From Litorisediminicola beolgyonensis (GTDB lineage: Bacteria; Pseudomonadota; Alphaproteobacteria; Rhodobacterales; Rhodobacteraceae): DNA of 64,000 bases. The notes under the pieces are model-generated. The model searched no databases. It was given only the letters and a program-made list of their open reading frames with translations, and was not told where the DNA came from. Numbering within the stretch: the first letter of the stretch is position 1; every line of letters starts with the position of its first letter. The position numbers were made by a program, and so were the translations under genes. The stretch lies in the NCBI RefSeq assembly GCF_042679605.1, contig NZ_JBHTMU010000007.1, positions 62,001 to 126,000 on the forward strand, in the 5' to 3' direction. Positions 16,583 through 24,785 of the stretch are shown here, in pieces.

Positions 16583-17464
16583 ATGCCCCTCGATCAAATT
16601 CCCCCCGCCACAATTCTCTTCGGGCTGTTCGCCCTGCTCATCATCGTCACGGTGCTCAAGGCCGTGAAGATCGTGCCGCAATCGGAGCAGTTTGTCGTCG
16701 AGCGATTCGGACGGCTGCACGCGGTCCTCGCCCCCGGCATCAACCTGATCGTGCCGTTTCTCGACCGGGTCGCGCACAAGATCTCGATCCTCGAGCGCCA
16801 GCTGCCAACCATGACGCAGGATGCGATCACCCAGGACAACGTGCTGGTGCAGGTCGATACCTCGGTGTTCTACCGGATCATCGAGCCCGAGAAGACGGTC
16901 TACCGGATCCGCGACATCGACGCCGCGATCTCGACCACGGTCGCGGGCATCGTCCGCTCCGAGATCGGCAAGATGGAGCTCGACCAGGTGCAGTCGAACC
17001 GCTCTACCCTGACCCAGACCATCAAGGAGCAGATCTTCGCCGTCGTGGACGATTGGGGTATCGAGGTCACGAGGGCCGAGCTTCTGGACGTCAACCTGGA
17101 TGCGGCGACCCGCGCCGCGATGCTCCAGCAGCTCAACGCCGAGCGCGCGCGCCGCGCGCAGGTGACCGAGGCCGAGGGCAAGAAACGCGCGGTGGAGCTG
17201 GCCGCCGATGCCGAGCTCTACGCCTCGGAGCAATCCGCCAAGGCGCGCCGCATCCTCGCGGATGCCGAGGCCTACGCCACCGGCGTCGTCGCGCAGGCCA
17301 TCGCCGAGCACGGGATCGAAAGCGCGCAGTATCAGGTCGCGCTGAAACAGGTCGAGGCGCTGAACGCGCTCGGCGCGGGCGAAGGCAAGCAGACCATCGT
17401 CGTCCCAGCGCAGGCGCTCGAGGCCTTCGGCAACGCCTTCCAGATGCTCAAGGGGAGGAGCTGA
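16583..17464 (+). CDS. SPFH/band 7 membrane protein (QmcA/stomatin-like)
   Basis: This 293-residue protein has one N-terminal transmembrane segment (about residues 7-27), then the SPFH domain with IVPQSEQFVVERFGRL, APGINLIVPFLDRV and VQVDTSVFYRI. A long helical segment with AERARRAQVTEAEGKK and EQSAKARRILADAEAYA follows, of the kind that lets SPFH proteins form large ring or cage complexes. They act as scaffolds for membrane microdomains and proteases. The NfeD-type partner is directly downstream, the usual pairing. The ribosome binding site (GGAG) is rather far from the ATG, so a start a few codons upstream is possible. Confidence 0.87.
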   Translation: MPLDQIPPATILFGLFALLIIVTVLKAVKIVPQSEQFVVERFGRLHAVLAPGINLIVPFLDRVAHKISILERQLPTMTQDAITQDNVLVQVDTSVFYRIIEPEKTVYRIRDIDAAISTTVAGIVRSEIGKMELDQVQSNRSTLTQTIKEQIFAVVDDWGIEVTRAELLDVNLDAATRAAMLQQLNAERARRAQVTEAEGKKRAVELAADAELYASEQSAKARRILADAEAYATGVVAQAIAEHGIESAQYQVALKQVEALNALGAGEGKQTIVVPAQALEAFGNAFQMLKGRS

Positions 17465-17465
17465 C

Positions 17466-17735
17466 ATGGCGATCTGGACCCTCTGGTGGGCCTGGTGGGC
17501 GGCGGCGCTTCTGATCGCGCTGGTCGAGATCGTGCTGCCGGGTTTCCTCTTTCTCGGCTTCGCCATTGGCGCGGCGCTTGTGGGGGTGTTCCTGCTCTTC
17601 GGCCTCACGCTCGAGCTTGCGGCGCTCCTGACGCTCTTTGCGGTGCTGTCGCTGGTCAGCTGGGCCGTGCTGCGCTACCTGTTCCGCCGACCGAGCGGGC
17701 AGGCCCGAATCGTGCGCCACGACATCAACGACTAG
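17466..17735 (+). CDS. NfeD-type membrane protein, partner of the SPFH protein
   Basis: This short 89-residue protein has two or three hydrophobic segments (residues 4-24, 27-46 and 50-70) and a basic C-terminal tail. It starts two bases after the SPFH gene with a GGGGAGGAG ribosome binding site. Short NfeD proteins of this type bind SPFH oligomers, although their soluble OB domain is shorter here than in full NfeD. The pair is likely one operon and one complex. Confidence 0.8.
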   Translation: MAIWTLWWAWWAAALLIALVEIVLPGFLFLGFAIGAALVGVFLLFGLTLELAALLTLFAVLSLVSWAVLRYLFRRPSGQARIVRHDIND

Positions 17736-17830
17736 GCCCCGTGCCGGGTCGGTCGCCCGGCGCCACCTGATCCGCCTCACCGACCGGGCCGCAAGAGCCC
17801 GCGGCCATCGAGACAGAAGGCGCGATCCCC

Positions 17831-19240
17831 ATGCCAGACGACCAAACCGATTTTTCCGATCTCCTGCGCTTCGGCTGGGAGGAATGGGTGTCCCTGCCCG
17901 GGCTCGGCCTGCCCGCGCTCAAGGCCAAGGTCGATACCGGCGCGCGGACCTCGGCGCTCCATGCCTCGGAGATCGAGAGCTTCGGCCCCGCCTCGAAGCC
18001 CAAGGTGCGCTTCACGGTGCATCCCGTGCCGGGCCGCGAGGACCTGACCATCCCCTGCTCCGCGCCGATCGTCGACCGGCGGATGGTGACCTCGTCCAAC
18101 GGCGAGAGCGAGAGCCGCTACGTCATCGCCGCCGAGCTGAAGGTGGGCGACCGTGCCTGGCCGATCGAGCTGACGCTGACGAACCGCGCCGGGATGGCGA
18201 GCCGCATGCTTCTGGGCCGCGAGGCGCTCGGCGAGGACATCACGATCGTCGCGGCCGAACGCTTCCTGCAGCCCGAGCTCAGCTACGACGTCTACAGCTC
18301 CACCCGGATGCGCGCCGCCGCGCCGAACCGGGCGCTGCGGATCGCGGTTCTCAGCCGCGAGAACAACTACTCGACCCGTCGGCTGGTCGAGGAAGGCGAG
18401 AAGCGCGGCCACACGGTCGAGGTGATCGACACCACGCGCTGCTACATGGCGATCAACGCGATGGCGCCAGAGGTCCATTACGACGGCGCCCGCCTGCCCC
18501 GCTACGACGCGGTGATCCCGCGCATCGGCGCCTCGATCACCAGCTACGGCACCGCGGTGATCCGCCAGTTCGAGACCATCGGCACCTTCTGCGTGAACGG
18601 CTCGGAGGGCATCACCGCGAGCCGCGACAAGCTCCATGCCCATCAGCTGATGGCGCGCCACAAGATCGGCATGCCGAACACCGCCTTCGCGGCCTCGCCC
18701 AAGGACACGGATTCGCTGATCAAGCTCGTGGGCACCGCGCCGCTGATCGTGAAGCTCCTGGAATCGACGCAAGGCAAGGGCGTGGTCCTCGCCGAGACCC
18801 GCAAGGCGGCGCAATCGGTGATCGACGCGTTCCGGGGTCTCCGGGCGAATTTCCTCGTGCAGGATTTCGTCAAGGAAGCCGCGGGCGAGGACATCCGCTG
18901 CCTCGTCGTCGGCGGCAAGGTCGTGGCGTCGATGAAGCGCACCGGTGCCGAGGGCGATTTCCGCTCGAACTTGCATCGCGGCGGCTCGGCCCAGGTGGTG
19001 CGCATCTCGAAGACCGAACGCGAGACCGCGCTGCGCGCCGCAAAGGCCTTCCGCCTGAACCTCGCGGGCGTGGATCTCTTGCGCTCGGAGGCCGGGCCGA
19101 AGGTGCTGGAGGTCAACTCCTCGCCCGGTCTCGAAGGCATCGAGGGCGCCACGCAGAAGAACATCGCAGGCCTCCTCTACGACCATATCGAGGAACGCGT
19201 GCGCCCGACACCGGTGCGGAAACGCAAGCTCCTGGGATGA
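17831..19240 (+). CDS. RimB-RimK fusion: retropepsin-like domain plus ATP-grasp ligase
   Basis: This 469-residue protein joins two enzymes. Residues about 15-155 form an RimB/'ATP-dependent zinc protease' domain with the aspartic-protease motif VDTGARTSALHA (D35-T36-G37). Residues about 175-455 form a RimK-like ATP-grasp domain with ASRDKLHAHQLMARH, LLESTQGKGVVLAE, RCLVVGGKVVASMKR and the metal-binding VLEVNSSPG. In other bacteria RimK adds glutamates to the C terminus of ribosomal protein S6 and RimB trims them, from separate genes. The substrate of this fused form is inferred. It is transcribed rightward after the SPFH/NfeD pair, with a gap of 95 bases. Confidence 0.88.
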   Translation: MPDDQTDFSDLLRFGWEEWVSLPGLGLPALKAKVDTGARTSALHASEIESFGPASKPKVRFTVHPVPGREDLTIPCSAPIVDRRMVTSSNGESESRYVIAAELKVGDRAWPIELTLTNRAGMASRMLLGREALGEDITIVAAERFLQPELSYDVYSSTRMRAAAPNRALRIAVLSRENNYSTRRLVEEGEKRGHTVEVIDTTRCYMAINAMAPEVHYDGARLPRYDAVIPRIGASITSYGTAVIRQFETIGTFCVNGSEGITASRDKLHAHQLMARHKIGMPNTAFAASPKDTDSLIKLVGTAPLIVKLLESTQGKGVVLAETRKAAQSVIDAFRGLRANFLVQDFVKEAAGEDIRCLVVGGKVVASMKRTGAEGDFRSNLHRGGSAQVVRISKTERETALRAAKAFRLNLAGVDLLRSEAGPKVLEVNSSPGLEGIEGATQKNIAGLLYDHIEERVRPTPVRKRKLLG

Positions 19241-19272
19241 GGGCGGCGCGCTGGCGGTGACGCCGGACCGGC

Positions 19273-19322
19273 GAGGGGCGCTGCCCCTCGCGCTCCCCGG
19301 GAATATTTATGGACAGATGAAG
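19273..19322. repeat. Rhodobacteraceae-type intergenic element with hairpin
   Basis: A hairpin GAGGGGC/GCCCCTC at 19273-19289 is followed by CGCTCCCCGGGAATATTT and then GGACAGATGAAG. From memory this combination (G/C-rich hairpin, CCCCGGAGTATTTTT-like core, AGATGAAG end) is a dispersed intergenic element of Roseobacter-group genomes. It lies between convergent genes and may act as a shared terminator. Only one copy was noticed in this window. Confidence 0.5.
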
Positions 19323-19400
19323 CTTAAAGCGCGGTTCGCCGTTTTCAGAACTGTGCCGCGTGGTTTGTGCGGGACCCGCGTCTGGCGGACCGACGGGAGA

Positions 19401-19790
19401 TCACAGGAAGCGCAGGAGCGCGATGGCGGTGGCGGCGATCTGGAGGAGACCCAGCGCCACCGACGCGCCGTGGAGCCAGCCGAAGCGGCGGCGATCGCCC
19501 GCATCCGAGGCCGCGTTGATCTGCGGCATCAGCACCTGCCGCGCGGGGATCGTTGTGAGCGCGACAGCGGCCAGGAGCGCCGCGCTTGTGGGGTCGGCTG
19601 GCAGCCGCAGGAGCGCGGCCGTCGAGGCGACCGCGATCACCAGGAGGTAGTAGACCGGGAAGGCGCGCCGCAGCAGGCGGCCGGCCTCGTCCTTGGGCAT
19701 GTGGCGAAAGAGGAATGCCGCAAAGCCGAAGGAATAGAGCAGCATGCCGCCGAAAAGTGCGGCGGTCAGCAAGAGCGCCAGCGCGGTCAT
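19401..19790 (-). CDS. DUF4149-like small membrane protein
   Basis: This 129-residue protein is almost entirely hydrophobic, with segments near residues 2-28, 43-62, 66-85 and 107-128. The pattern of a four-helix protein with FLFRHMPKDEAG after the first helix and QINAASDAGDRRRF before the last one fits DUF4149/TMEM205-like proteins. The function is unknown. Its ATG overlaps the stop of the upstream methyltransferase gene (ATGA), so the two are co-translated. Confidence 0.65.
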   Translation of the reverse strand: MTALALLLTAALFGGMLLYSFGFAAFLFRHMPKDEAGRLLRRAFPVYYLLVIAVASTAALLRLPADPTSAALLAAVALTTIPARQVLMPQINAASDAGDRRRFGWLHGASVALGLLQIAATAIALLRFL

Positions 19791-20491
19791 GCCGGGGCCC
19801 GGGCTGCGCCCATGTATTGCACTGTCTGGAGCGGCAGCGGGCCGAAGGTCAGGTCTCCGCGCCGGTTTACGCCGCGCGGGCCCAAGCCTGTGCGGGCGGT
19901 AGGCGCGAGACCGGCGCGGGTCATCGCGGCGTCGAGCTCGGACGGGGTGATGAACATCGCCGGATCATGGGTGCCCTTGGGCAGGATGCCGATCACGTCC
20001 TCGGCCATGGTGATCGCGACGAAGCGCGCCAGCGGATTGCGGTTGATCGTGTCGTAGAGGAACAGCCCGCCCGGGCGCAGGACTCGCGCGACCTCGGCCA
20101 GCGTCGTGTCGAGATCGGCCACATGTTCGAGCACGTCGACGCAGACCACGATGTCGAAGCTCTGATCGTCAAAGGGCATCTCCTCGCCGACGCCGATATC
20201 GTAGCGGATCGCGAGGCCTTCGCTCTCGGCATGGGCGCGCGCGGCGGCAATCGCGCCCTGCGCCGGGTCGAGGCCGGTCACGCGGGCGCCCCGGCGGGCC
20301 AGCGCCTCGGCCATGAAGCCCCCCGCGCAGCCGAGATCGAGCACATCGCGCCCGTCCCAGTCGGTCTGGCGGTCGAACCATGTCAGGCGCCCGGGCACGA
20401 GGTTCTTCAGCGTCCTCACCCAGCGGATCTCGTCTGACCACCACTTGTCCGCCACCGTGTCGTAGATCGTCAGATCGTTGCGCTCTGCCAT
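19787..20491 (-). CDS. UbiG-like SAM-dependent methyltransferase
   Basis: This is a 234-residue class I methyltransferase. The SAM-binding loop is VLDLGCAGGFMAEAL near residue 50, and VVCVDVLEHV and RVLRPGGLFLYDTINR follow. The start of the protein (YDTVADKWW) and the tail resemble UbiG, which O-methylates ubiquinone precursors, but the N-terminal part differs enough that a related small-molecule methyltransferase is possible. It lies one base after a membrane methyltransferase gene and before the DUF4149 gene in one tight operon, which is not a ubiquinone context. Confidence 0.7.
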   Translation of the reverse strand: MAERNDLTIYDTVADKWWSDEIRWVRTLKNLVPGRLTWFDRQTDWDGRDVLDLGCAGGFMAEALARRGARVTGLDPAQGAIAAARAHAESEGLAIRYDIGVGEEMPFDDQSFDIVVCVDVLEHVADLDTTLAEVARVLRPGGLFLYDTINRNPLARFVAITMAEDVIGILPKGTHDPAMFITPSELDAAMTRAGLAPTARTGLGPRGVNRRGDLTFGPLPLQTVQYMGAARAPA

Positions 20492-20492
20492 G

Positions 20493-21317
20493 TCAGAGAT
20501 CCTTTCGGCCCGGACGCCCGGGCAGCATGTAGGGATGGGTCGCGAGGTAGCGCGCGAAGCGCTCTCCGTGCCGCGCGAGGTAGCGGCGCTCCTTGAAGCG
20601 GCGGGGCGCGATCACGCAATAGGCGGTCAGCCCGAGGGCCAGCACCAGTTGGTCGGGCGTCCAGACGGGCACCGTCCAGAGCACCGCGGAGAAGCCCACA
20701 TAGATCGGCTGGCGGATCACCCGGAAGAGGCCCGTCACCGGCATGTCCGGGTAATGCGGCCGCCGGTCCTGGGCGAGCGACATCCAGCCCAGCGCGCCCG
20801 ATTGCAGCTCGGCCCCGGCGTCGAGATTGCTTTTCATCAGGAAGAGCCAGGAGGCGAGATGCGCGGCGCCCACGGCCCAGAGCGCCCAGCCCTCGGCGCG
20901 CCACCAGACCACGCCCGAGGGCGTCCAGAGCGCGAAGAGCGCCAGGAGCTGGAGCGAGGCGAAGATCGTGTAGCTCGTCGAGGCGAGCGTGCGCCCCCAC
21001 GGGCCGGGGATGGCGCGGGCGGGGAGCGACGCGCCGCGGCCGTTCAGGAGCGCCGAATGCAGGATCGGGAATTGCAGGAGCAGGGCCGCGTTCGCCAGCG
21101 CCGCCCAGGGCCAGGGCACCGTGCCGAGGCTCACCGTCATGCCGTTCCAGAGCGCCCAGCCCATCGCCAGGACCGCTGCGGCGAAGATCGCGTGGCAGAG
21201 GAGGCCGTAGGCAAGCGCGAAGGCGATCCGCGCGCACCCGGGCGGGGCGTCGGCAAGTCCGGCGACCAGCGAGAGCAATCTCGGGATCGGGCGCTCTTGT
21301 GGGGCGGTGTCGCTCAT
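20493..21317 (-). CDS. ICMT/NnrU-type membrane methyltransferase, possibly MddA-like
   Basis: This 274-residue protein has about six or seven transmembrane helices. Its C-terminal part shows the isoprenylcysteine-methyltransferase pattern: VIRQPIYVGF and RRFKERRYLARHGERFARY. The closest group by length and motifs is the one that includes methanethiol S-methyltransferase MddA, which makes dimethyl sulfide from methanethiol. That assignment comes from family memory and is tentative. It is the first gene of an operon with the UbiG-like and DUF4149 genes. Confidence 0.6.
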   Translation of the reverse strand: MSDTAPQERPIPRLLSLVAGLADAPPGCARIAFALAYGLLCHAIFAAAVLAMGWALWNGMTVSLGTVPWPWAALANAALLLQFPILHSALLNGRGASLPARAIPGPWGRTLASTSYTIFASLQLLALFALWTPSGVVWWRAEGWALWAVGAAHLASWLFLMKSNLDAGAELQSGALGWMSLAQDRRPHYPDMPVTGLFRVIRQPIYVGFSAVLWTVPVWTPDQLVLALGLTAYCVIAPRRFKERRYLARHGERFARYLATHPYMLPGRPGRKDL

Positions 21318-21479
21318 GCGCCGCGATCTATCGCGGGGCGCGACCCCGTCCAGCGATGAGTTGCCGCAGGTGCTGGCAGCGTCGGCGCCGTCGAAGGGCT
21401 CTCTGCCGGAGGCGGCGGCGCTCGAACAGGCGTCGTTCGGTGGCGTAGCTGCCGTTGGGTCGCGGCGCGCGGGGAGGCG

Positions 21480-22286
21480 GTAGACGACCTCTCGCTCTTT
21501 CTCGCCGTCTTTGATGGCGGCGGGCTTGGCGAGGCTGTGCGGCGGACCGACACATCGGCTCCGACCGTGTCCCGGCGGATGGCGGCGCTGGAGCGCCAGC
21601 TCGGCACGCGGCTCTTCGAGCGCGGACCGAAAGGCTACCGCGCGACCGCCGAAGGACGCGCCTTGGCGGCGGACCTGGCCGATCTGCGCCCGCTTGCGAT
21701 GCGGCTGCAGGCGCTCGCCGAGGACCGCCCCCTGCCCCGCATCCGCATTGCCGCAGGGCCCTGGACTGCGCAGTTCCTCGCCCGGCGGCTGCCCGATCGG
21801 CTGGACGGCTGGCGGTTCGAGCTTCTGCCAGGAAACGAGAAGATCGACCTCGCTCGGCGCGCTGCCGATATCGGTGTGCGCAATGCCCGCCCCGATCAGC
21901 CCTGGCTCGCTGGACGCAAGACCGCCGATATCCGATACGCCTGCTTTGCCCGCGACCGGCAAGTCGCGGGCTATATCGCCACCACCCCGAACGGTCCGCC
22001 GCCTCCATCGCTCGCATGGCTTCAGGCCGAACACGCGCAGGAGATCATCGCCACGGCGCCCGATCCGCGGCTCGCGCTCGATCTCGCGTGGGGCGGTCTG
22101 GGCCGGATCGTCCTGCCGATCTTCGCGGCGCAGGACAGCGGGCTCGTCCAGATCGGCCCCGAGATCGACGCGCTCGCCCATGAGGAATGGCTGGTCGCCC
22201 ACCAGGACGCCCGCCACGACCCGCCGCTGCGCCGGGCGCTCGACACGCTGGCCACGCTCCTGACCGACCCTGCGCTTCGGGCGTAA
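21480..22286 (+). CDS. LysR-family regulator lacking a standard start codon
   Basis: The frame reads DDLSLFLAVFDGGGLGEAV, then TVSRRMAALERQLGTRLFERG, a complete LysR helix-turn-helix, followed by a short substrate-binding domain. A ribosome binding site GGGGAGG is at 21471-21477, but the codon at the right distance (21480) is GTA, not ATG, GTG or TTG. The first normal start codon, GTG at 21537, would cut the HTH in half. I found no in-frame start further upstream. Either GTA is used, or a mutation has weakened or killed the gene. It lies divergently next to the methyltransferase operon and could regulate it. Confidence 0.6.
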   Translation, partial: VDDLSLFLAVFDGGGLGEAVRRTDTSAPTVSRRMAALERQLGTRLFERGPKGYRATAEGRALAADLADLRPLAMRLQALAEDRPLPRIRIAAGPWTAQFLARRLPDRLDGWRFELLPGNEKIDLARRAADIGVRNARPDQPWLAGRKTADIRYACFARDRQVAGYIATTPNGPPPPSLAWLQAEHAQEIIATAPDPRLALDLAWGGLGRIVLPIFAAQDSGLVQIGPEIDALAHEEWLVAHQDARHDPPLRRALDTLATLLTDPALRA

Positions 22287-22353
22287 GGCGACCTTTACGG
22301 CCAGCACGCTATTTCCTATATGAATGCTCAGGAAATTCGACGAAGGACGTGAC

Positions 22354-22716
22354 ATGACCGAGTCCAGCCCGAAGCTTGAAGGTGCCCCCCTCATTGCGCC
22401 CTCCAGCACGGAGCACCCGCTGCACGAGCAGATCGTCGAGGCCTGCCGCGGCGTCTATGATCCCGAGATCCCCGTGAATATCTACGATCTCGGCCTGATC
22501 TACACGATCGAGATCGACGCCGAGAACGCGGTGAAAATCATCATGACCCTGACCGCGCCGGGCTGCCCGGTGGCGGGCGAGATGCCGGGCTGGATCGCCG
22601 ATGCGGTGGAGCCCCTGCCTGGGGTCAAGCAGGTCGATGTCGAACTGACCTGGGAGCCGCCCTGGGGCATGGACATGATGTCCGACGAAGCGCGTCTCGA
22701 GCTGGGCTTCATGTAA
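22354..22716 (+). CDS. SufT-like DUF59/MIP18 Fe-S assembly protein
   Basis: This 120-residue protein has the DUF59 signature: VYDPEIPVNIYDLGLIY near residue 30, then LTAPGCPVAGEMP with the conserved cysteine and VDVELTWEPPWG at the end. Family members (SufT, PaaD-like, MIP18) help mature Fe-S proteins. The ATG at 22354 has GAAGGA six bases upstream; an ATG at 22324 is weaker. It is a single gene here, although another Fe-S assembly gene lies 2.4 kb further on. Confidence 0.85.
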   Translation: MTESSPKLEGAPLIAPSSTEHPLHEQIVEACRGVYDPEIPVNIYDLGLIYTIEIDAENAVKIIMTLTAPGCPVAGEMPGWIADAVEPLPGVKQVDVELTWEPPWGMDMMSDEARLELGFM

Positions 22717-22862
22717 GGCCCACCCAGCGCGCAGTCGCGCGTTTGGCGATTTCCATCGCCGCGATTCACGCTAGCTTCCGTGTCACGAAACCGAGACCGG
22801 GTCGTCGCATCGCTGTCATGCGGATGCGCGACGAACGGTCCATCGCACACACGGAGGTTCCC

Positions 22863-24098
22863 ATGTCGATCCGCGCGCTGCTCACCGCCTGCCTCGCCGT
22901 CACCGCCCTGCCCGCCCTGGCCGAGACCCATTCGCAAATGCCCGTCGATTACGGGCCGCGCCCGGCCTTCCTGATCGACAAGATGGCCGACGGAGCCTTG
23001 AAGGACGAGCTCGCGGCCTGCCTCGGGCAGGACGGCGCGCGCTCGGCCTTCTCCATCGGTCACCGCGGCGCGCCGCTGATGTTCCCGGAGCATACCGTCG
23101 AATCGAACCGCGCCGCCGCCCGGATGGGCGCGGGCGTGCTCGAATGCGACGTGACCTTCACCGCCGACAAGGAACTGGTCTGCCGCCACGCGCAGAACGA
23201 CCTTCACACCACCACCAACATCGTCGCGACCGATCTTGCGGGCAAATGCTCCCAAGCCTTCACGCCCGCCTCGGGCGAGACCAAGGCCAGCGCCGAGTGC
23301 CGCACCTCGGACCTCACGCTCGCCGAGTTCCAGACGCTGAAGCCGAAGATGGACGCCGCGAACGGCGATGCGACGACCGCCGAAGAGTATCTGGGCGGCA
23401 CCGCGACCTGGCGGACCGATCTCTATACCGGCGACGCCACCCTGATGACCCATGCCGAGTCGATCGCGCTTTTCGACAGCCTCGGCGCCGATTTCACCCC
23501 CGAGCTCAAGTCGCCCTCGGTCGAGATGCCCTTCGACGGCTTCTCGCAGGAAGACTACGCCCAGAAGATGATCGACGAGTACAAGTCCGCCGGGATCGAC
23601 CCCTCGCGCGTCTGGGCGCAGAGCTTCAATCTCGACGATATCCTCTACTGGATCGAGAACGAGCCCGAATTTGGAGCCCAGGCGGTCTATCTCGACGACC
23701 GCTACGAGGCCGAGGATGAGGACGAAGGCCTGATCGACCCGCAGGATCCCGCGACCTTCAAGCCCACCATGACCGAGCTCAAGGAGATGGGCGTGAACTA
23801 CATCGCGCCGCCGCTCTGGATGCTCCTGACCACCGACGAGAGCGGCGCCATCGTGCCCTCGCCCTATGCCGAAGAGGCCAAGGCCGCGGATCTCGGGATC
23901 ATCACCTGGACGCTTGAGCGCTCCGGACCGCTGGCCTCGGGCGGCGGCTGGTATTTCCAGTCCGTGTCCGACGCGATCAGCCGCGACGGCGACTATTTCA
24001 CCGTGCTCGACGTTCTGGCGCAGGATGTGGGCGTGACGGGCGTCTTCTCGGACTGGCCCGCAACGGTCACCTACTATGCGAACTGCAAAGGCCTCTGA
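22863..24098 (+). CDS. exported glycerophosphodiester phosphodiesterase
   Basis: This 411-residue protein has a signal peptide ending at ALAET. The GDPD barrel is shown by IGHRGAPLMFPEHT (catalytic histidines), VLECDVTFTADKELVCRHAQND and TPELKSP later. It hydrolyses glycerophosphodiesters to glycerol 3-phosphate and an alcohol in the periplasm, giving access to phospholipid-derived phosphate and carbon. The start at 22863 follows a GGAGG ribosome binding site. It has an acidic insertion (EAEDEDEGL) in the second half. Confidence 0.88.
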   Translation: MSIRALLTACLAVTALPALAETHSQMPVDYGPRPAFLIDKMADGALKDELAACLGQDGARSAFSIGHRGAPLMFPEHTVESNRAAARMGAGVLECDVTFTADKELVCRHAQNDLHTTTNIVATDLAGKCSQAFTPASGETKASAECRTSDLTLAEFQTLKPKMDAANGDATTAEEYLGGTATWRTDLYTGDATLMTHAESIALFDSLGADFTPELKSPSVEMPFDGFSQEDYAQKMIDEYKSAGIDPSRVWAQSFNLDDILYWIENEPEFGAQAVYLDDRYEAEDEDEGLIDPQDPATFKPTMTELKEMGVNYIAPPLWMLLTTDESGAIVPSPYAEEAKAADLGIITWTLERSGPLASGGGWYFQSVSDAISRDGDYFTVLDVLAQDVGVTGVFSDWPATVTYYANCKGL

Positions 24099-24111
24099 GC
24101 CCGCATGGCGT

Positions 24112-24135
24112 CCGGGGCCTCAGACGAGGCCCCGG
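24112..24135 (+). terminator. hairpin after the phosphodiesterase gene
   Basis: CCGGGGCCTC and GAGGCCCCGG form a perfect ten-base stem with a four-base loop, 14 bases beyond the stop codon. There is no T run, so it may need Rho or act as a processing stem. Confidence 0.5.
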
Positions 24136-24196
24136 CACGACGGTCTGGCGCTCGGACACAGCCCGTGCGAGCCTTCGGTGAGTTTGGGAGGCTCGC

Positions 24197-24757
24197 ATGA
24201 GCGAACGTGAAAAAATGACATCGGGCGCGCTTTACTGGCCCGGCGATTCGCAGCTCAAATGCGACCGGATGCGCGCGCAGCGGCTGATGCGCGACTATAA
24301 TGCGACCGTCTACGGCGACGACTGGCGCGGCGCGATCCTGCGCGATCTCCTGGGCGAGATGGGCGAGAGCGTCGCCATCCGGGCGCCCTTCTACGTCGAT
24401 TACGGCTACAATATCCGCATCGGTCGCGGTGTCTTCCTGAACTACGGCTGCTATCTTCTCGATGCCGGTCCGATCACCATCGGCGACGGCTGCGACATCG
24501 GCCCCTATGTGCAGATCCTGACCGCCGACCACCCGCGCGACCCCGAGGCCCGGCGGCAGGAGCTTGAAAGCGCGCGGCCGATCACCGTGGGGCGCGATGT
24601 CTGGCTGGGCGCGGGCGCGATCCTGCTTCCGGGTGTCACCATCGGCGATGACGCCATCGTTGGAGCGGGCGCGGTGGTGACCCGCGACGTGGCCCCGGGC
24701 ACCACGGTCGGCGGCAACCCGGCCCGTCCCCTTGTGTCGCGCCGCGGGGATCCCTAG
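24197..24757 (+). CDS. maltose/galactoside O-acetyltransferase-like protein
   Basis: This 186-residue protein has a left-handed beta-helix (hexapeptide repeats). It starts with the Maa-type cap SGALYWPGDSQLKCDR and has YVDYGYNIRIGRGVFLNYGC, ILTADHPRD with the catalytic histidine, and GAGAVVTRDVAPGTTVGGNPA. These fit the Maa/LacA/NodL group, which transfers acetyl from acetyl-CoA to sugars. The physiological acceptor is unknown. It lies between the phosphodiesterase and the Fe-S carrier genes with its own ribosome binding site. Confidence 0.87.
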   Translation: MSEREKMTSGALYWPGDSQLKCDRMRAQRLMRDYNATVYGDDWRGAILRDLLGEMGESVAIRAPFYVDYGYNIRIGRGVFLNYGCYLLDAGPITIGDGCDIGPYVQILTADHPRDPEARRQELESARPITVGRDVWLGAGAILLPGVTIGDDAIVGAGAVVTRDVAPGTTVGGNPARPLVSRRGDP

Positions 24758-24785
24758 ATCTGGAAGCGACCACAGGAGACGACCC

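Noticed and set aside
21356..21448. 30-residue arginine-rich ORF upstream of the LysR gene
   Set aside because: It has no ribosome binding site and its composition is what random GC-rich DNA gives.
22813..22819. Pho box upstream of the phosphodiesterase gene
   Set aside because: Only one CTGTCAT half-site is present; no second half-site lies at the 11-base spacing.
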